Origin: Oscillospiraceae bacterium
GTDB taxonomy: Bacteria; Bacillota; Clostridia; Oscillospirales; Oscillospiraceae
Length of the DNA stretch: 64,000 nt
Reading direction: 5' to 3'
NCBI GenBank assembly: GCA_017458065.1
Contig: JAFTGD010000043.1
Coordinates: 186,001-250,000, forward strand
Made by a program: the position numbers and the translations under genes. Below are positions 8,592 through 16,285 of the stretch, in pieces; the first letter of the stretch is position 1; each line of letters begins with the position of its first letter. The notes below the pieces were generated by a model that worked only from the letters and a program-made list of their open reading frames with translations, was not told where the DNA came from and did not search any database.

Positions 8592-8975
8592 ATGATCTCC
8601 ATAGATGAATACAAAAGCATAGTATCCGGACTGCTGGATGAGTTGCCGGAACCTTTCTTTCAGAAGCTCAGTGGCGGAGTGATCGTGTCAGAAGCTCTTG
8701 TGATTCCGGATTACGCTCAGGGAAACGATCTGTTCACACTGGGAGAATACCAGTTTTACTCCGGTATTCGGCAGATCGTGTTGTTCAAGGGTTCATTTGA
8801 CCGCGTTTATCCTGACGCAGACGCGATTGAAGCAAGAGAACTGATCAGAGGGATTCTGCGGCATGAATTCCGCCATCATCTGGAATTCTTAGGCGGCATC
8901 CACAATTCGGCATCCCTGGAAGCACAGGATGAGAGGGATAAACAATCATACCTTTCGTCACACGGGCAGCATTAA
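8592..8975 (+). CDS. Small zincin-like metallopeptidase-domain protein
   Basis: A 127-residue protein with an HExxH zinc-protease signature (HEFRHHLEFLGG, near residue 95), resembling the minimal zincin proteins of Firmicutes. No signal peptide or membrane segment is visible, so it is probably cytoplasmic. Start ATG 8592 is chosen over the in-frame ATG 8571 because tgagga is five bases before it. The last ~30 codons (from GGIHNSASLEAQDERDK) recur as a fragment at 9811-9900 beyond the toxin-antitoxin pair. The helix signature is convincing, but protease activity is an inference from it and no substrate can be proposed. Confidence 0.6.
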   Translation: MISIDEYKSIVSGLLDELPEPFFQKLSGGVIVSEALVIPDYAQGNDLFTLGEYQFYSGIRQIVLFKGSFDRVYPDADAIEARELIRGILRHEFRHHLEFLGGIHNSASLEAQDERDKQSYLSSHGQH

Positions 8976-9025
8976 ACAAACACGTTTTCACTGTAGACAC
9001 AATAAGGTGATCCTCTCTTTGATGC

Positions 9026-9054
9026 TTGACATTTAACGCTTGGCGTTATATAAT
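9026..9054 (+). promoter_or_regulatory. higBA promoter with internal operator palindrome
   Basis: TTGACA (9026-9031) and TATAAT (9049-9054) are perfect sigma-A boxes with the ideal 17-base spacer. The spacer holds the palindrome taacgc-ttg-gcgtta (9034-9048). An operator between -35 and -10 is what is expected for autorepression by the HigA antitoxin. Confidence 0.85.
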
Positions 9055-9088
9055 CTTCTCAATCAGATAGGAAGGATGCGGTGCTGCT

Positions 9089-9367
9089 TTGATCAAATCA
9101 TTTTCAGATAAAGAAACTGCAGCGCTGTTCAATAGCGGCCATTCCAGAAAATTCAGTAACATCGAACGTATTGCCTTGCGTAAACTGGATATGATAAATG
9201 CTGCTATCAATGTCGAAACATTAAAAGTTCCACCTGGAAACCGGCTGGAGGCGCTAAAGGGAAATCGGCAAGGCCAATACAGCATAAGGATAAATGATCA
9301 GTGGCGCATTTGCTTCAAGTGGGAAGAACGTGACGCATATGATGTCGAAATCGTTGATTATCACTGA
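9089..9367 (+). CDS. higB: HigB-type toxin (RelE/ParE superfamily)
   Basis: A 92-residue protein of the HigB family, ribosome-dependent mRNA interferases of type II toxin-antitoxin systems. It shows the usual order: an N-terminal stretch with RKFSNIERIALRKLDMINAA, then PPGNRLEALKG, then the beta-hairpin core QYSIRINDQWRICFKW and the conserved ending EIVDYH. The start is TTG 9089, which follows ggaagga at a slightly long distance; no ATG is available in this frame near the beginning. The antitoxin gene follows after 15 bases. Toxin-first order is typical of higBA. Confidence 0.93.
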   Translation: MIKSFSDKETAALFNSGHSRKFSNIERIALRKLDMINAAINVETLKVPPGNRLEALKGNRQGQYSIRINDQWRICFKWEERDAYDVEIVDYH

Positions 9368-9382
9368 TGGGGGAGGAGAACA

Positions 9383-9679
9383 ATGAGAACTGAAAACCTT
9401 ATTCATCCCGGTGAGATTCTCCGTGAGGAGTTTATGGTTCCTATGGGAGTTTCTCAGAATAAACTGGCCATTGAGCTGCGGATTCCCACTACTCGGATCG
9501 GTGAAATTGTCAATGAGCGCCGCGGAATCTCTGCGGATACTGCTGTTCGCCTTGGCATCTTCTTCGGAACTGGTCCAGAGTTCTGGACCAATCTTCAGAC
9601 AAACTATAATCTTGGCATGGCCATGAAACAAAATGAAGAGGAGTTTTCCACGATTCGTGCCTTTGCTCCTGCAAGTTGA
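9383..9679 (+). CDS. higA: HigA-type antitoxin (XRE-family HTH)
   Basis: A 98-residue DNA-binding antitoxin of the HigA/VapI group. The family opening IHPGEILREEF is present, followed by a helix-turn-helix (GVSQNKLAIELRIPTTRIGEIVNERRG, shown by key residues at about 25-50) and the closing pattern TAVRLGIFFGTGPEFWTNLQ. It neutralises HigB and very likely binds the palindrome in the operon's own promoter. Its ribosome binding site ggggaggag is strong, in contrast to the weak toxin start, which would favour antitoxin excess. A hairpin terminator follows 35 bases after the stop. Confidence 0.95.
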   Translation: MRTENLIHPGEILREEFMVPMGVSQNKLAIELRIPTTRIGEIVNERRGISADTAVRLGIFFGTGPEFWTNLQTNYNLGMAMKQNEEEFSTIRAFAPAS

Positions 9680-9714
9680 AATAGAGCGTTTTGACAAAAT
9701 TGCCTTTAGAGAGT

Positions 9715-9764
9715 GGGGCTGTGAAGTCCAGATGATTTCTACTTCATCTTTTCTTCACAGCCCC
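9715..9764 (+). terminator. Terminator-like hairpin after higA
   Basis: A perfect 12-bp stem (ggggctgtgaag at 9715-9726 with its complement at 9753-9764) and a 26-base loop, followed by ttt. It ends the toxin-antitoxin operon. Confidence 0.65.
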
Positions 9765-9810
9765 CTTTGCGCATATATGTTGGGAACCCGTATAATAGAC
9801 CCCGCCGGCG

Positions 9811-9900
9811 ATGGCCGGTGGCATTCACAATTCGTTCCCCCTGGAAGCACAGGATGAGCGGGATAAACAAACATGTTTTCAGCTGTGGTTCACGCCCTGA
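9811..9900 (+). pseudogene. Orphan copy of the HExxH gene's 3' end
   Basis: An in-frame stretch ending at TGA 9898-9900 reads GGIHNSFPLEAQDERDKQ and then diverges, matching the C-terminus of the small metallopeptidase gene (8898-8945) at both DNA and protein level. Only the tail is present. It implies that a paralogous gene, or a duplicated end of the first, once stood here and that the higBA module lies between the two copies. It overlaps the end of recD2 by 11 bases. Confidence 0.65.
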
Positions 9901-12040
9901 TTCCGATTTCTTGATCCTGATTTTTTAACCGCGCGCACAACATCGTATTCCTCTTTGTCACTGTCAACGTTCGAACAGCCAGAGCCAGCGCCTTCTTTGT
10001 GCCCACAATTACCAACCCTTTCTTAGCCCTGGTGATGCCTGTGTATATTAGATTCCTCTGCAACATAACGTAATGCGTCATAAGAACCGGCATGACCACA
10101 ATCGGATATTCACTGCCCTGGGCCTTGTGGATTGTGGTTGCATAAGCAAGAACCAGTTCGTCTAACTCGGTGGAGTCGTATTCTACAGAGCGATCATCAA
10201 AACGCACGAACAGTGCCCTGTCTTCCAAATCGACCCGCTCTACAACGCCGATATCCCCGTTGAAGACTTCTTTGTCGTAGTTGTTCCGGATCTGCATGAC
10301 CTTGTCGCGCTCACGGAATACATACCCACCGCGTCGGAGGCCGGTATCTCCGGGGTTAACGGATTCCTGCAGAAGTTGATTCAGATTTGTGGCGCCGACA
10401 ACGCGGCGCTGCATGGGCGTCAGAACCTGAATCTCGATAGGGGGAACGCGATAGTACCGTGAAAGCTTCGTCTTGACCAGTTCCACTATCGTTGCGGCCG
10501 CTTCTTCCGGATTCTCTTTTTCCATGAAGAAAAAATCCGTATGACGTCCGTTGGACAGATCGGGCATCTGCCCTTTGTTCACCCGGTGTGCGTTCATGAT
10601 GATACGGCTGGTCTGCGCCTGTCGGAATATCTTTGTAAGCCGCACCACAGGAAAGCAATCAGACTCGATAATATCCCGCAACACATTGCCGGCGCCGACA
10701 CTGGGAAGCTGATCCACATCTCCGACCAGGATCACAGTCATGGTATCCGGCACTGCTTTGAGCAGGTTATACATGAGCATAATGTCGATCATGGAGCACT
10801 CGTCCACGATCAGAACGTCGCCATCAAGAGGATTCTCTTCATTCCGCTGATAGCCATCCGGCGGCTTCACTTCCAGCATGCGATGGATCGTTTTCGCCTC
10901 CATGCCGGTCGTCTCTGAAAGGCGTTTTGCCGCCCTTCCTGTTGGCGCGGCAAGGAGAATCTCCGCGCCGGCTTCTCTGAAAGCCGTAATGATGCCGAGC
11001 GTCGTAGTCGTTTTACCCGTGCCCGGGCCACCGGTGAGAACAAGGATCTTGCTGTGCGCGGCTGTCATGATGGCCTGCAGCTGCACCTCATCATAATCCA
11101 TACCCGTTTTCTCCCGGATGCGGTCAGCCAGGCCTTCCGGCCGCACGTTTACCGTAGACTGGCCTGCAAGGATGGCGGACAGTCGCTTTGCCGTTCCGAT
11201 TTCTGAAAAATAGTACGGCGGCAGATAGATTGCCTCGCCGTCAGTGATAACATCCTCGGCACGGATCATTTCCTCCAACGCGGCCTGTATCATGTTCTCG
11301 CCGACCTCCAGCATCTCTGCTCCGACTTTAATCAGTTGCTCCCGGGTGGCATAGCAGTGTCCCTCGGCGCCAAGCTGATTCAGCGTGTAGAGAAGCCCGC
11401 TGCGCAGGCGCGGGTATTGATCATGACCAAAACCCATTTTTTCGGCGATGGTATCCGCAGTTCGGAAGCCAATGCCCCAGATATCATCAGCGAGGCGGTA
11501 CGGATTTTCCCGAACCACCTGGATGCTGTCATTGCTGTAAGTCTTATAGATCTTCGTAGCATGCGAAGTGCTGACATCGTGCCCCTGAAGAAAGAGCATG
11601 ATGTTTTTTATTTCTTTCTGCTCGATCCAGCTTTTCTTAATACGTTCAACACGAACCTTGCCGATACCCGGCACCGTAAGCAGTTGATCCGGGTTTTCCT
11701 CAATCACATTGAGGGTTTCAGCTCCGAACTGTTTTACGATCCGCTGAGCAAACTTTGGGCCGATCCCTTTTACCAGGCCGCTGCCCAGATATTTCTCTAT
11801 ACCGTACACTGTTGCAGGTAATGTTTCTTCGTATGTCTCAACGGAAAACTGGCGGCCGTACTTGCCGTCCACGCGCCATGTGCCGCCCAGTGTCAGCACG
11901 CTGCCAACATGGGTCTCCGGCATAGTCCCGACCACAGTGATCAGATCCTGATAGCCTCTTGCGCGGCATTTGATGACGGAGTATCCGTTTTTCTCATTTT
12001 GGTATGTAATTCGTTCGACTACGCAGCGCAGCCGCTCCAA
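9890..12040 (-). CDS. recD2: RecD2-type ATP-dependent DNA helicase
   Basis: A 716-residue superfamily 1B 5'-3' helicase of the RecBC-independent RecD2 class. The N-terminal OB-like segment (about 1-90) is followed by helix-hairpin-helix repeats (VPGIGKVRVERI, DDIWGIGFRTAD) that mark RecD2 against short RecD. The motor shows Walker A GGPGTGKTTTT (near residue 345), Walker B VDECSMID (near 415), motif III GDVDQLPSVGAG and motif VI YTGITRAKKGL near the C-terminus. The start codon is TTG (12038-12040), with ggaggtgacggag at the proper distance and no better ATG. It is probably transcribed alone; the next gene upstream on this strand ends about 100 bases away. Confidence 0.95.
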   Translation of the reverse strand: MERLRCVVERITYQNEKNGYSVIKCRARGYQDLITVVGTMPETHVGSVLTLGGTWRVDGKYGRQFSVETYEETLPATVYGIEKYLGSGLVKGIGPKFAQRIVKQFGAETLNVIEENPDQLLTVPGIGKVRVERIKKSWIEQKEIKNIMLFLQGHDVSTSHATKIYKTYSNDSIQVVRENPYRLADDIWGIGFRTADTIAEKMGFGHDQYPRLRSGLLYTLNQLGAEGHCYATREQLIKVGAEMLEVGENMIQAALEEMIRAEDVITDGEAIYLPPYYFSEIGTAKRLSAILAGQSTVNVRPEGLADRIREKTGMDYDEVQLQAIMTAAHSKILVLTGGPGTGKTTTTLGIITAFREAGAEILLAAPTGRAAKRLSETTGMEAKTIHRMLEVKPPDGYQRNEENPLDGDVLIVDECSMIDIMLMYNLLKAVPDTMTVILVGDVDQLPSVGAGNVLRDIIESDCFPVVRLTKIFRQAQTSRIIMNAHRVNKGQMPDLSNGRHTDFFFMEKENPEEAAATIVELVKTKLSRYYRVPPIEIQVLTPMQRRVVGATNLNQLLQESVNPGDTGLRRGGYVFRERDKVMQIRNNYDKEVFNGDIGVVERVDLEDRALFVRFDDRSVEYDSTELDELVLAYATTIHKAQGSEYPIVVMPVLMTHYVMLQRNLIYTGITRAKKGLVIVGTKKALALAVRTLTVTKRNTMLCARLKNQDQEIGIRA

Positions 12041-12143
12041 ACTCCGTCACCTCCGTCACCGTGATTCATGGCGGTCCATCTCTTCATTCAAGGCTGATCC
12101 TCCGGAATGATCACATGGATTCTATTATATGATCATTCTCTTT

Positions 12144-13652
12144 TCATATTCCCATTAGCAGCAGAAGTCCTAAAATCGCCAGCGGCACTGTCACCGTGTC
12201 CCATTCGCTGGAAGACAGCATTTCCACCAATGTCCCTGCGATTGCAGCCACCGTTACTGGCATCCAGACGCCTGCAAAGGGAAAACCGTGATAAAGCCAA
12301 AGCAGTCCCGCTCCTGCCAAGAATGAGATCACCAGCATAGTGAGGGAGCCTTCCCACGATTTTCTGCCGTAAACGGGGCGACAGCGGACCTTATGCGCTC
12401 CGAATGGGATCCCGACCAGCGCCGCTGCGGCATCACCCGCACCCCACATCAGGATCGCTGCGGCCGCAATATGTGGTTTGCCGAAGATCCCCCACGCCAC
12501 AGCGATCACAACGGCGAACATGAAAAAGAGCATCAACAGGCTCCGTTTCACCTCACCCTTGGATTTCTGTACAAACAGCTCGCCATACCATTTTTCGTCT
12601 TCCAGCAGCGCCAGGACCGGGTAGATCACAGCTCCGATGATTATGGAGGTCAGAGCCGCCGCCTGCCAGCTTCGTGCGGAAAGCTCCATAATCACAAAGC
12701 AGGAGAACGCCACAATGTGCAGCAGTTTTCTGAACACGAAGGACGGCACCCTTGTGAGGAAGCGAATCGGCAGGAGCACGATGACACAGGGAACCAGGTA
12801 GAAGATCAGGCGCCCCAAGCAACTGACCGTCTGCGTGAACAGCGGGATGGCTGAGAGCACGGGCCAGAAGTTCAGCAGCAGCATCGCACCGCCGAGGATC
12901 GTCAGAACCGCGCCGGTTGCAAGGCCGACCGTACGGTTGCTTACACGGTTGGCAAAGCGCGCCGACACCAGAGACGCCGCCGTTGCAACAACAATGCAAA
13001 GCAGCATCACGTCCCACTTTTCCAGCAGGATCGCGGGGTGGATCAGGATATGGCTGACGGAGGCGATCAGGGCTGTAAAGGTCATGATGAAGGTGCTGGT
13101 GCCCACCGCTGTCTTGAGCTCCATCCCGAGGAACGCAGTAAACACCACCAGCATCATCATCCCGCCGCCCGTTCCCACAAAGCCGGTTCCGAAGCCGATG
13201 GTCAAGCCAAAGAACAGGGAAATCACTACGCCTTTTACATCCAGCTTTTCCCCTTTACTGGCAGGATTTTTCCTGCTGGTGTCCGGCTTGATCAGAAAGC
13301 GGATGCCAATAAAGAAGGTCAGAAAGAGCGTGAAGCTGCCGAGCACCACGTTGCCGACGATAAACGCGACATAACTGCCGACGGTGCACATGGTCAGAAT
13401 GCAAACCAGCATGATCCAACCGCGCTTGAGATCAATATTTTTGTGCTTCGCGTAGGTGTATGTGGTAACTGCCGAGCCGAGGATATCTGAGGCCAGCGCA
13501 ATCGCGGTCGCCTGGTAGGCCCCTGTTTCCCCGGAAAAAGAGGGACACAGTACGATCAGGATCGGAACCATGACCGTAGCTGCAGATAAACCGGCAAGGC
13601 CCGTACCGATCCCAGCTCCCAGCGCCGCTATGATGTACCAGAATAATTCCAT
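12144..13652 (-). CDS. Fusion of TSUP permease and CTP-dependent (dolichol/phytol-type) kinase
   Basis: A 502-residue membrane protein with two unrelated halves. Residues 1 to ~270 form a TSUP (TauE/SafE) permease, with the repeated glycine-rich helices GAGIGTGLAGLSAATVMVP and GLTIGFGTGFVGTGGGMMML; TSUP proteins move sulfite, sulfoacetate or other small organic anions. Residues ~280-502 look like a membrane CTP-transferase/dolichol-kinase-type domain, with the motif GAGDAAAALVGIPFGAH, then GRKSWEGSLTM and a conserved final helix. Both halves are multi-pass, so the fusion is topologically plausible. I see no frameshift at the junction. A link between anion transport and lipid-alcohol phosphorylation is not known to me; the function is open. 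Confidence 0.75.
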   Translation of the reverse strand: MELFWYIIAALGAGIGTGLAGLSAATVMVPILIVLCPSFSGETGAYQATAIALASDILGSAVTTYTYAKHKNIDLKRGWIMLVCILTMCTVGSYVAFIVGNVVLGSFTLFLTFFIGIRFLIKPDTSRKNPASKGEKLDVKGVVISLFFGLTIGFGTGFVGTGGGMMMLVVFTAFLGMELKTAVGTSTFIMTFTALIASVSHILIHPAILLEKWDVMLLCIVVATAASLVSARFANRVSNRTVGLATGAVLTILGGAMLLLNFWPVLSAIPLFTQTVSCLGRLIFYLVPCVIVLLPIRFLTRVPSFVFRKLLHIVAFSCFVIMELSARSWQAAALTSIIIGAVIYPVLALLEDEKWYGELFVQKSKGEVKRSLLMLFFMFAVVIAVAWGIFGKPHIAAAAILMWGAGDAAAALVGIPFGAHKVRCRPVYGRKSWEGSLTMLVISFLAGAGLLWLYHGFPFAGVWMPVTVAAIAGTLVEMLSSSEWDTVTVPLAILGLLLLMGI

Positions 13653-13715
13653 ATCAAAACCATTGAACAGATGCTCTATGTCCTGAGCAGTTTTTTCAGG
13701 ACAAGCACTGTATTT

Positions 13716-14558
13716 TTATCCGACTTTCTTTCTGAGACCCGGAGCCCTATACTCACAAGGGACTCCGACCTGACATTTGCCGCACCCATACCTGGGCGAG
13801 TATTTTGCTTTCATCTTCTCAACATGGGCATTGCAGAGGATGTTGTTCTTGCCGTTTTCAAGGGATATTGCCTGCGCCGGACAGTTCTTTGCACAGATGC
13901 CGCATTTAATACAGTAATCGTCAATTCCGGTGTAGCTGCGTCCGGTTGGCTGCCATTTTTCTGAAACAATGATGCTTGCGTATCTGCCTGCAATACCTTT
14001 TTTCGATATCAGTCCTCTTGATAATCCGAATGTTCCCAATCCACAGGCATATGCCGCATGCCGTTCAGACCATTTGCTGTCCGCATGAAAATCCGCGATA
14101 CCGTCCGACGATGTCATCTCAAACTGTATCCCAAAGCGCTCGTCCTGACTCGGTACACAGCTGTCAATTCCTTTTTCCTGCAAAAGCTGCCGCAACCCGG
14201 TCATATACGCTGTAATAAACGCCTGGCCTTCTATCCGGCCATACAGCCATTCCTGCGACGGATCCGTTCGGTCTATCCTGTTGCTGGAGCGCACCTCGAC
14301 AGTGAACGGAAAGAAAAATGAAATAACCGTTTTGGCCGATATCAGCCATTCTGCTGGTGTGAAATAGTTACTTCCTATAATCTCCGGCTGTTTATACTGT
14401 TCAAACAGTTTGTCGTTTGCATCCGCAAAAGCAATCAGCGGTGTATCGTAGAGCCTTATTTCGCCGCTGCCAGGTATGTCCACGATGTTGCCGGCGGTCC
14501 TACCAAAAACAAGCATACAGTCATTTAAAAAGAGTTCCTTTGTATACAAGCATCTCAC
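13716..14558 (-). CDS. 4Fe-4S protein related to epoxyqueuosine reductase (QueG-like)
   Basis: A 280-residue protein resembling the COG1600 (QueG-like) family. The middle has the family pattern WSERHAAYACGLGTFGLSRGLIS, where GLG-x-G contacts cofactor in QueG, followed by GRYASIIVSE. Near residue 215 a 4Fe-4S motif CIKCGICAKNCPAQAI is present, and a second, irregular set of cysteines (CGKCQVGVPCE) ends the protein. It is shorter than true QueG (usually ~310-380 residues) and lacks its HEAT-repeat tail, so a different substrate is likely. Such proteins are common near corrinoid or reductive enzymes, but no such gene adjoins here. Confidence 0.72.
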   Translation of the reverse strand: MRCLYTKELFLNDCMLVFGRTAGNIVDIPGSGEIRLYDTPLIAFADANDKLFEQYKQPEIIGSNYFTPAEWLISAKTVISFFFPFTVEVRSSNRIDRTDPSQEWLYGRIEGQAFITAYMTGLRQLLQEKGIDSCVPSQDERFGIQFEMTSSDGIADFHADSKWSERHAAYACGLGTFGLSRGLISKKGIAGRYASIIVSEKWQPTGRSYTGIDDYCIKCGICAKNCPAQAISLENGKNNILCNAHVEKMKAKYSPRYGCGKCQVGVPCEYRAPGLRKKVG

Positions 14559-14859
14559 ACCTTCCGGAATTCAAGTCCCATGTTGTTGCTTCACCATCAA
14601 AAACGTTGAAGAAATGACTTTTGACGATCACGGAGCCATCCGAGGAATAGCAAATGAAACCGGCGGCGAACTTTTACCAAATAAAGCATACCATGCGGAT
14701 GGGTTGCTTTCAACCATTATGTTGCATAACACAAGTGAACAAAGGGTAAACAATAGCAGAAACCCCGCCAACAGGTATATCATGCCTGTCAGCGGAAATG
14801 AAACAGGAACCAAAAGAAGAATGTAACGTTTTTCGACAAAAATGGGCTAAGTAGAAGAA
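14559..14859. other. Intergenic stretch, no convincing gene
   Basis: About 300 bases between the QueG-like gene and the tRNA terminator. The only candidate is a ~51-61 residue minus-strand frame (14628-14813) with one hydrophobic segment (MIYLLAGFLLLFTLCSLVL) and no good ribosome binding site. I do not call it as a gene. Confidence 0.4.
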
Positions 14860-14894
14860 AAACAGCTTGAAATCACAACAATTTCAAGCTGTTT
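14860..14894 (-). terminator. Terminator of tRNA-Ser
   Basis: A perfect 14-bp stem (14860-14873 with 14881-14894) and 7-base loop. On the minus strand the right arm runs into a T-rich tract (tttttctt), directly after the tRNA. Confidence 0.9.
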
Positions 14895-14903
14895 ATTCGT
14901 GGC

Positions 14904-14991
14904 GGAGAAGAAGGGATTCGAACCCTTGATACCCTTATGGGGTATACACGATTTCCAATCGTGCGCGCTCGACCAACTACGCGACTTCTCC
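14904..14991 (-). tRNA. tRNA-Ser (anticodon GGA)
   Basis: The minus strand begins GGAGAAGTCGC and ends CTTCTCC, giving a complete 7-bp acceptor stem. The anticodon arm ACGATTGGAAATCGT carries GGA (complement at 14954-14956), reading UCC/UCU serine codons. A long variable arm (TATACCC...GGGTATC) of class II type follows, and the T-arm reads GGGTTCGAATCCC. The 3' CCA is not encoded. It has its own promoter and terminator, so it is a monocistronic unit. Confidence 0.97.
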
Positions 14992-15038
14992 GTATCTGTC
15001 GAAAACAAAAAGTATTCTGTTTTGCTCAAAGCTTTGAC

Positions 15039-15067
15039 ATTATAATGCAGATACGGAGGAAAGTCAA
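15039..15067 (-). promoter_or_regulatory. Promoter of tRNA-Ser
   Basis: On the minus strand TTGACT (15062-15067) and TATAAT (15039-15044) are 17 bases apart, about 40 bases before the mature 5' end. The strong match fits a stable-RNA gene. Confidence 0.85.
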
Positions 15068-15117
15068 GAGGAGATTTCAGGAAATTCAGAAATGAATCCT
15101 GCAATCCGGCACACCGA

Positions 15118-16023
15118 TCAGATCACAAAACTGTGGGGCTGGTGGTACATTTCGCCGACGATGTTCTGCGCGCAGCGCACGAAGCGGCGGATCACCTTGT
15201 CGTTCTGCTGGCGCTCGCTGGCGGCGATGCCGAGCTTGCGAACCGCGGGAGGATCCAGCGGGAGCGCCTGAACCGAGCTGTGGATATCCTGCATGATCAG
15301 TTCGGAGAGGAGACTCACGCCGAGATTGTGCTCGACCATGGAGACGATGGCGCTGTCAGAGAGATTGGTATAGCGGATGCGGGGCTGGTCCTTGCCCAGA
15401 TTGCGGCTCAACAGGGGGAGAATGTCCATGTCGAAGCCATCGGACGGCATCAGGAACTCCTGCTCGGCAAAATCAGCAATCGGGAAATAGCCGAGGTGGT
15501 CGTCTGTCTCCGGGACAATCGCAACGAGCGGGTCGTCGGCCAGGTGGATGTAGGTCAGACCCTGGCACAGAGGCTCTTCAAAGCTCACAATGGCGCAGTC
15601 AAGTTGGTCGTTTTTGAGCTTTTCATAGATGTCGGGGATGCCGCCGACGTCGATGATGACATCGGTGTTGGGATCGACCTTGCGGAAGGAGGCGACAATC
15701 GCCGGAAGCCAGCGGCTGGCGACGCTGGAATATGCCCCGAGACGGAGTGTCGCGTTGCTGCGCTGACGCAGATGAGCGGCTTCTTCCTCCAGGGCGAGGG
15801 CGCTGTCCAGAAACGCCTGCATCTGGGGTTTGAGCGCCTGACCGGCGGGGGAGAGGCGGACGCCGTTCTTGCTGCGTACCAGAAGATTGAGCCCAAGCTC
15901 TTCCTCCAGCGCATTCATCATATGGGTCAGACCCGATTGCGTATAACCGAGCTCTGCCGCGGCGGATGTCAGGCTGCCCTTTTCCACCGAAAGCAGCAGG
16001 GCGTGTACTTTCTTGCTGTCCAT
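15118..16023 (-). CDS. LysR-family transcriptional regulator
   Basis: A 301-residue LysR-type regulator. Residues 1-60 hold the winged helix-turn-helix (SLTSAAAELGYTQSGLTHMM, then EELGLNLLVRS). The rest is the periplasmic-binding-protein-like effector domain. The open frame starts at 16062, but ATG 16023 (MDSKKVHALLLSVEKG) gives the standard LysR length and puts the HTH at the usual distance from the N-terminus. It is transcribed divergently from the sodium symporter gene with about 260 bases between the starts, the classic arrangement for a regulator that controls the neighbouring transporter in response to its substrate. The effector is not predictable. Confidence 0.92.
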   Translation of the reverse strand: MDSKKVHALLLSVEKGSLTSAAAELGYTQSGLTHMMNALEEELGLNLLVRSKNGVRLSPAGQALKPQMQAFLDSALALEEEAAHLRQRSNATLRLGAYSSVASRWLPAIVASFRKVDPNTDVIIDVGGIPDIYEKLKNDQLDCAIVSFEEPLCQGLTYIHLADDPLVAIVPETDDHLGYFPIADFAEQEFLMPSDGFDMDILPLLSRNLGKDQPRIRYTNLSDSAIVSMVEHNLGVSLLSELIMQDIHSSVQALPLDPPAVRKLGIAASERQQNDKVIRRFVRCAQNIVGEMYHQPHSFVI

Positions 16024-16097
16024 TGTGAATGATTTGCCTTTCTTATGATACAAAGTATCCATGAGATTTTGTTATCACGGACATAATAATATAGAGT

Positions 16098-16126
16098 TTG
16101 GAAAAAATCAATAGTGATGTTATAAT
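16098..16126 (+). promoter_or_regulatory. Probable promoter of the NSS transporter
   Basis: TTGGAA (16098-16103) and TATAAT (16121-16126) are 17 bases apart in the divergent LysR/transporter spacer. The T-rich and A-rich surroundings would suit LysR binding. The 5' leader would be about 150 bases. Confidence 0.6.
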
Positions 16127-16285
16127 TTGTTCATAAATACACCGGGCGAAAAGTTCAGTTCCGTATTCAGAAGAGCATCCGGCCTTTCCGCGCTTGTGAC
16201 GCATCGACGCGGAGACCTCCGGGACTTCATCAGTGTTCTGGCTTTTCAATTTTTTATTTTACCCGGTGGGAAAGAGGAGAAAACT

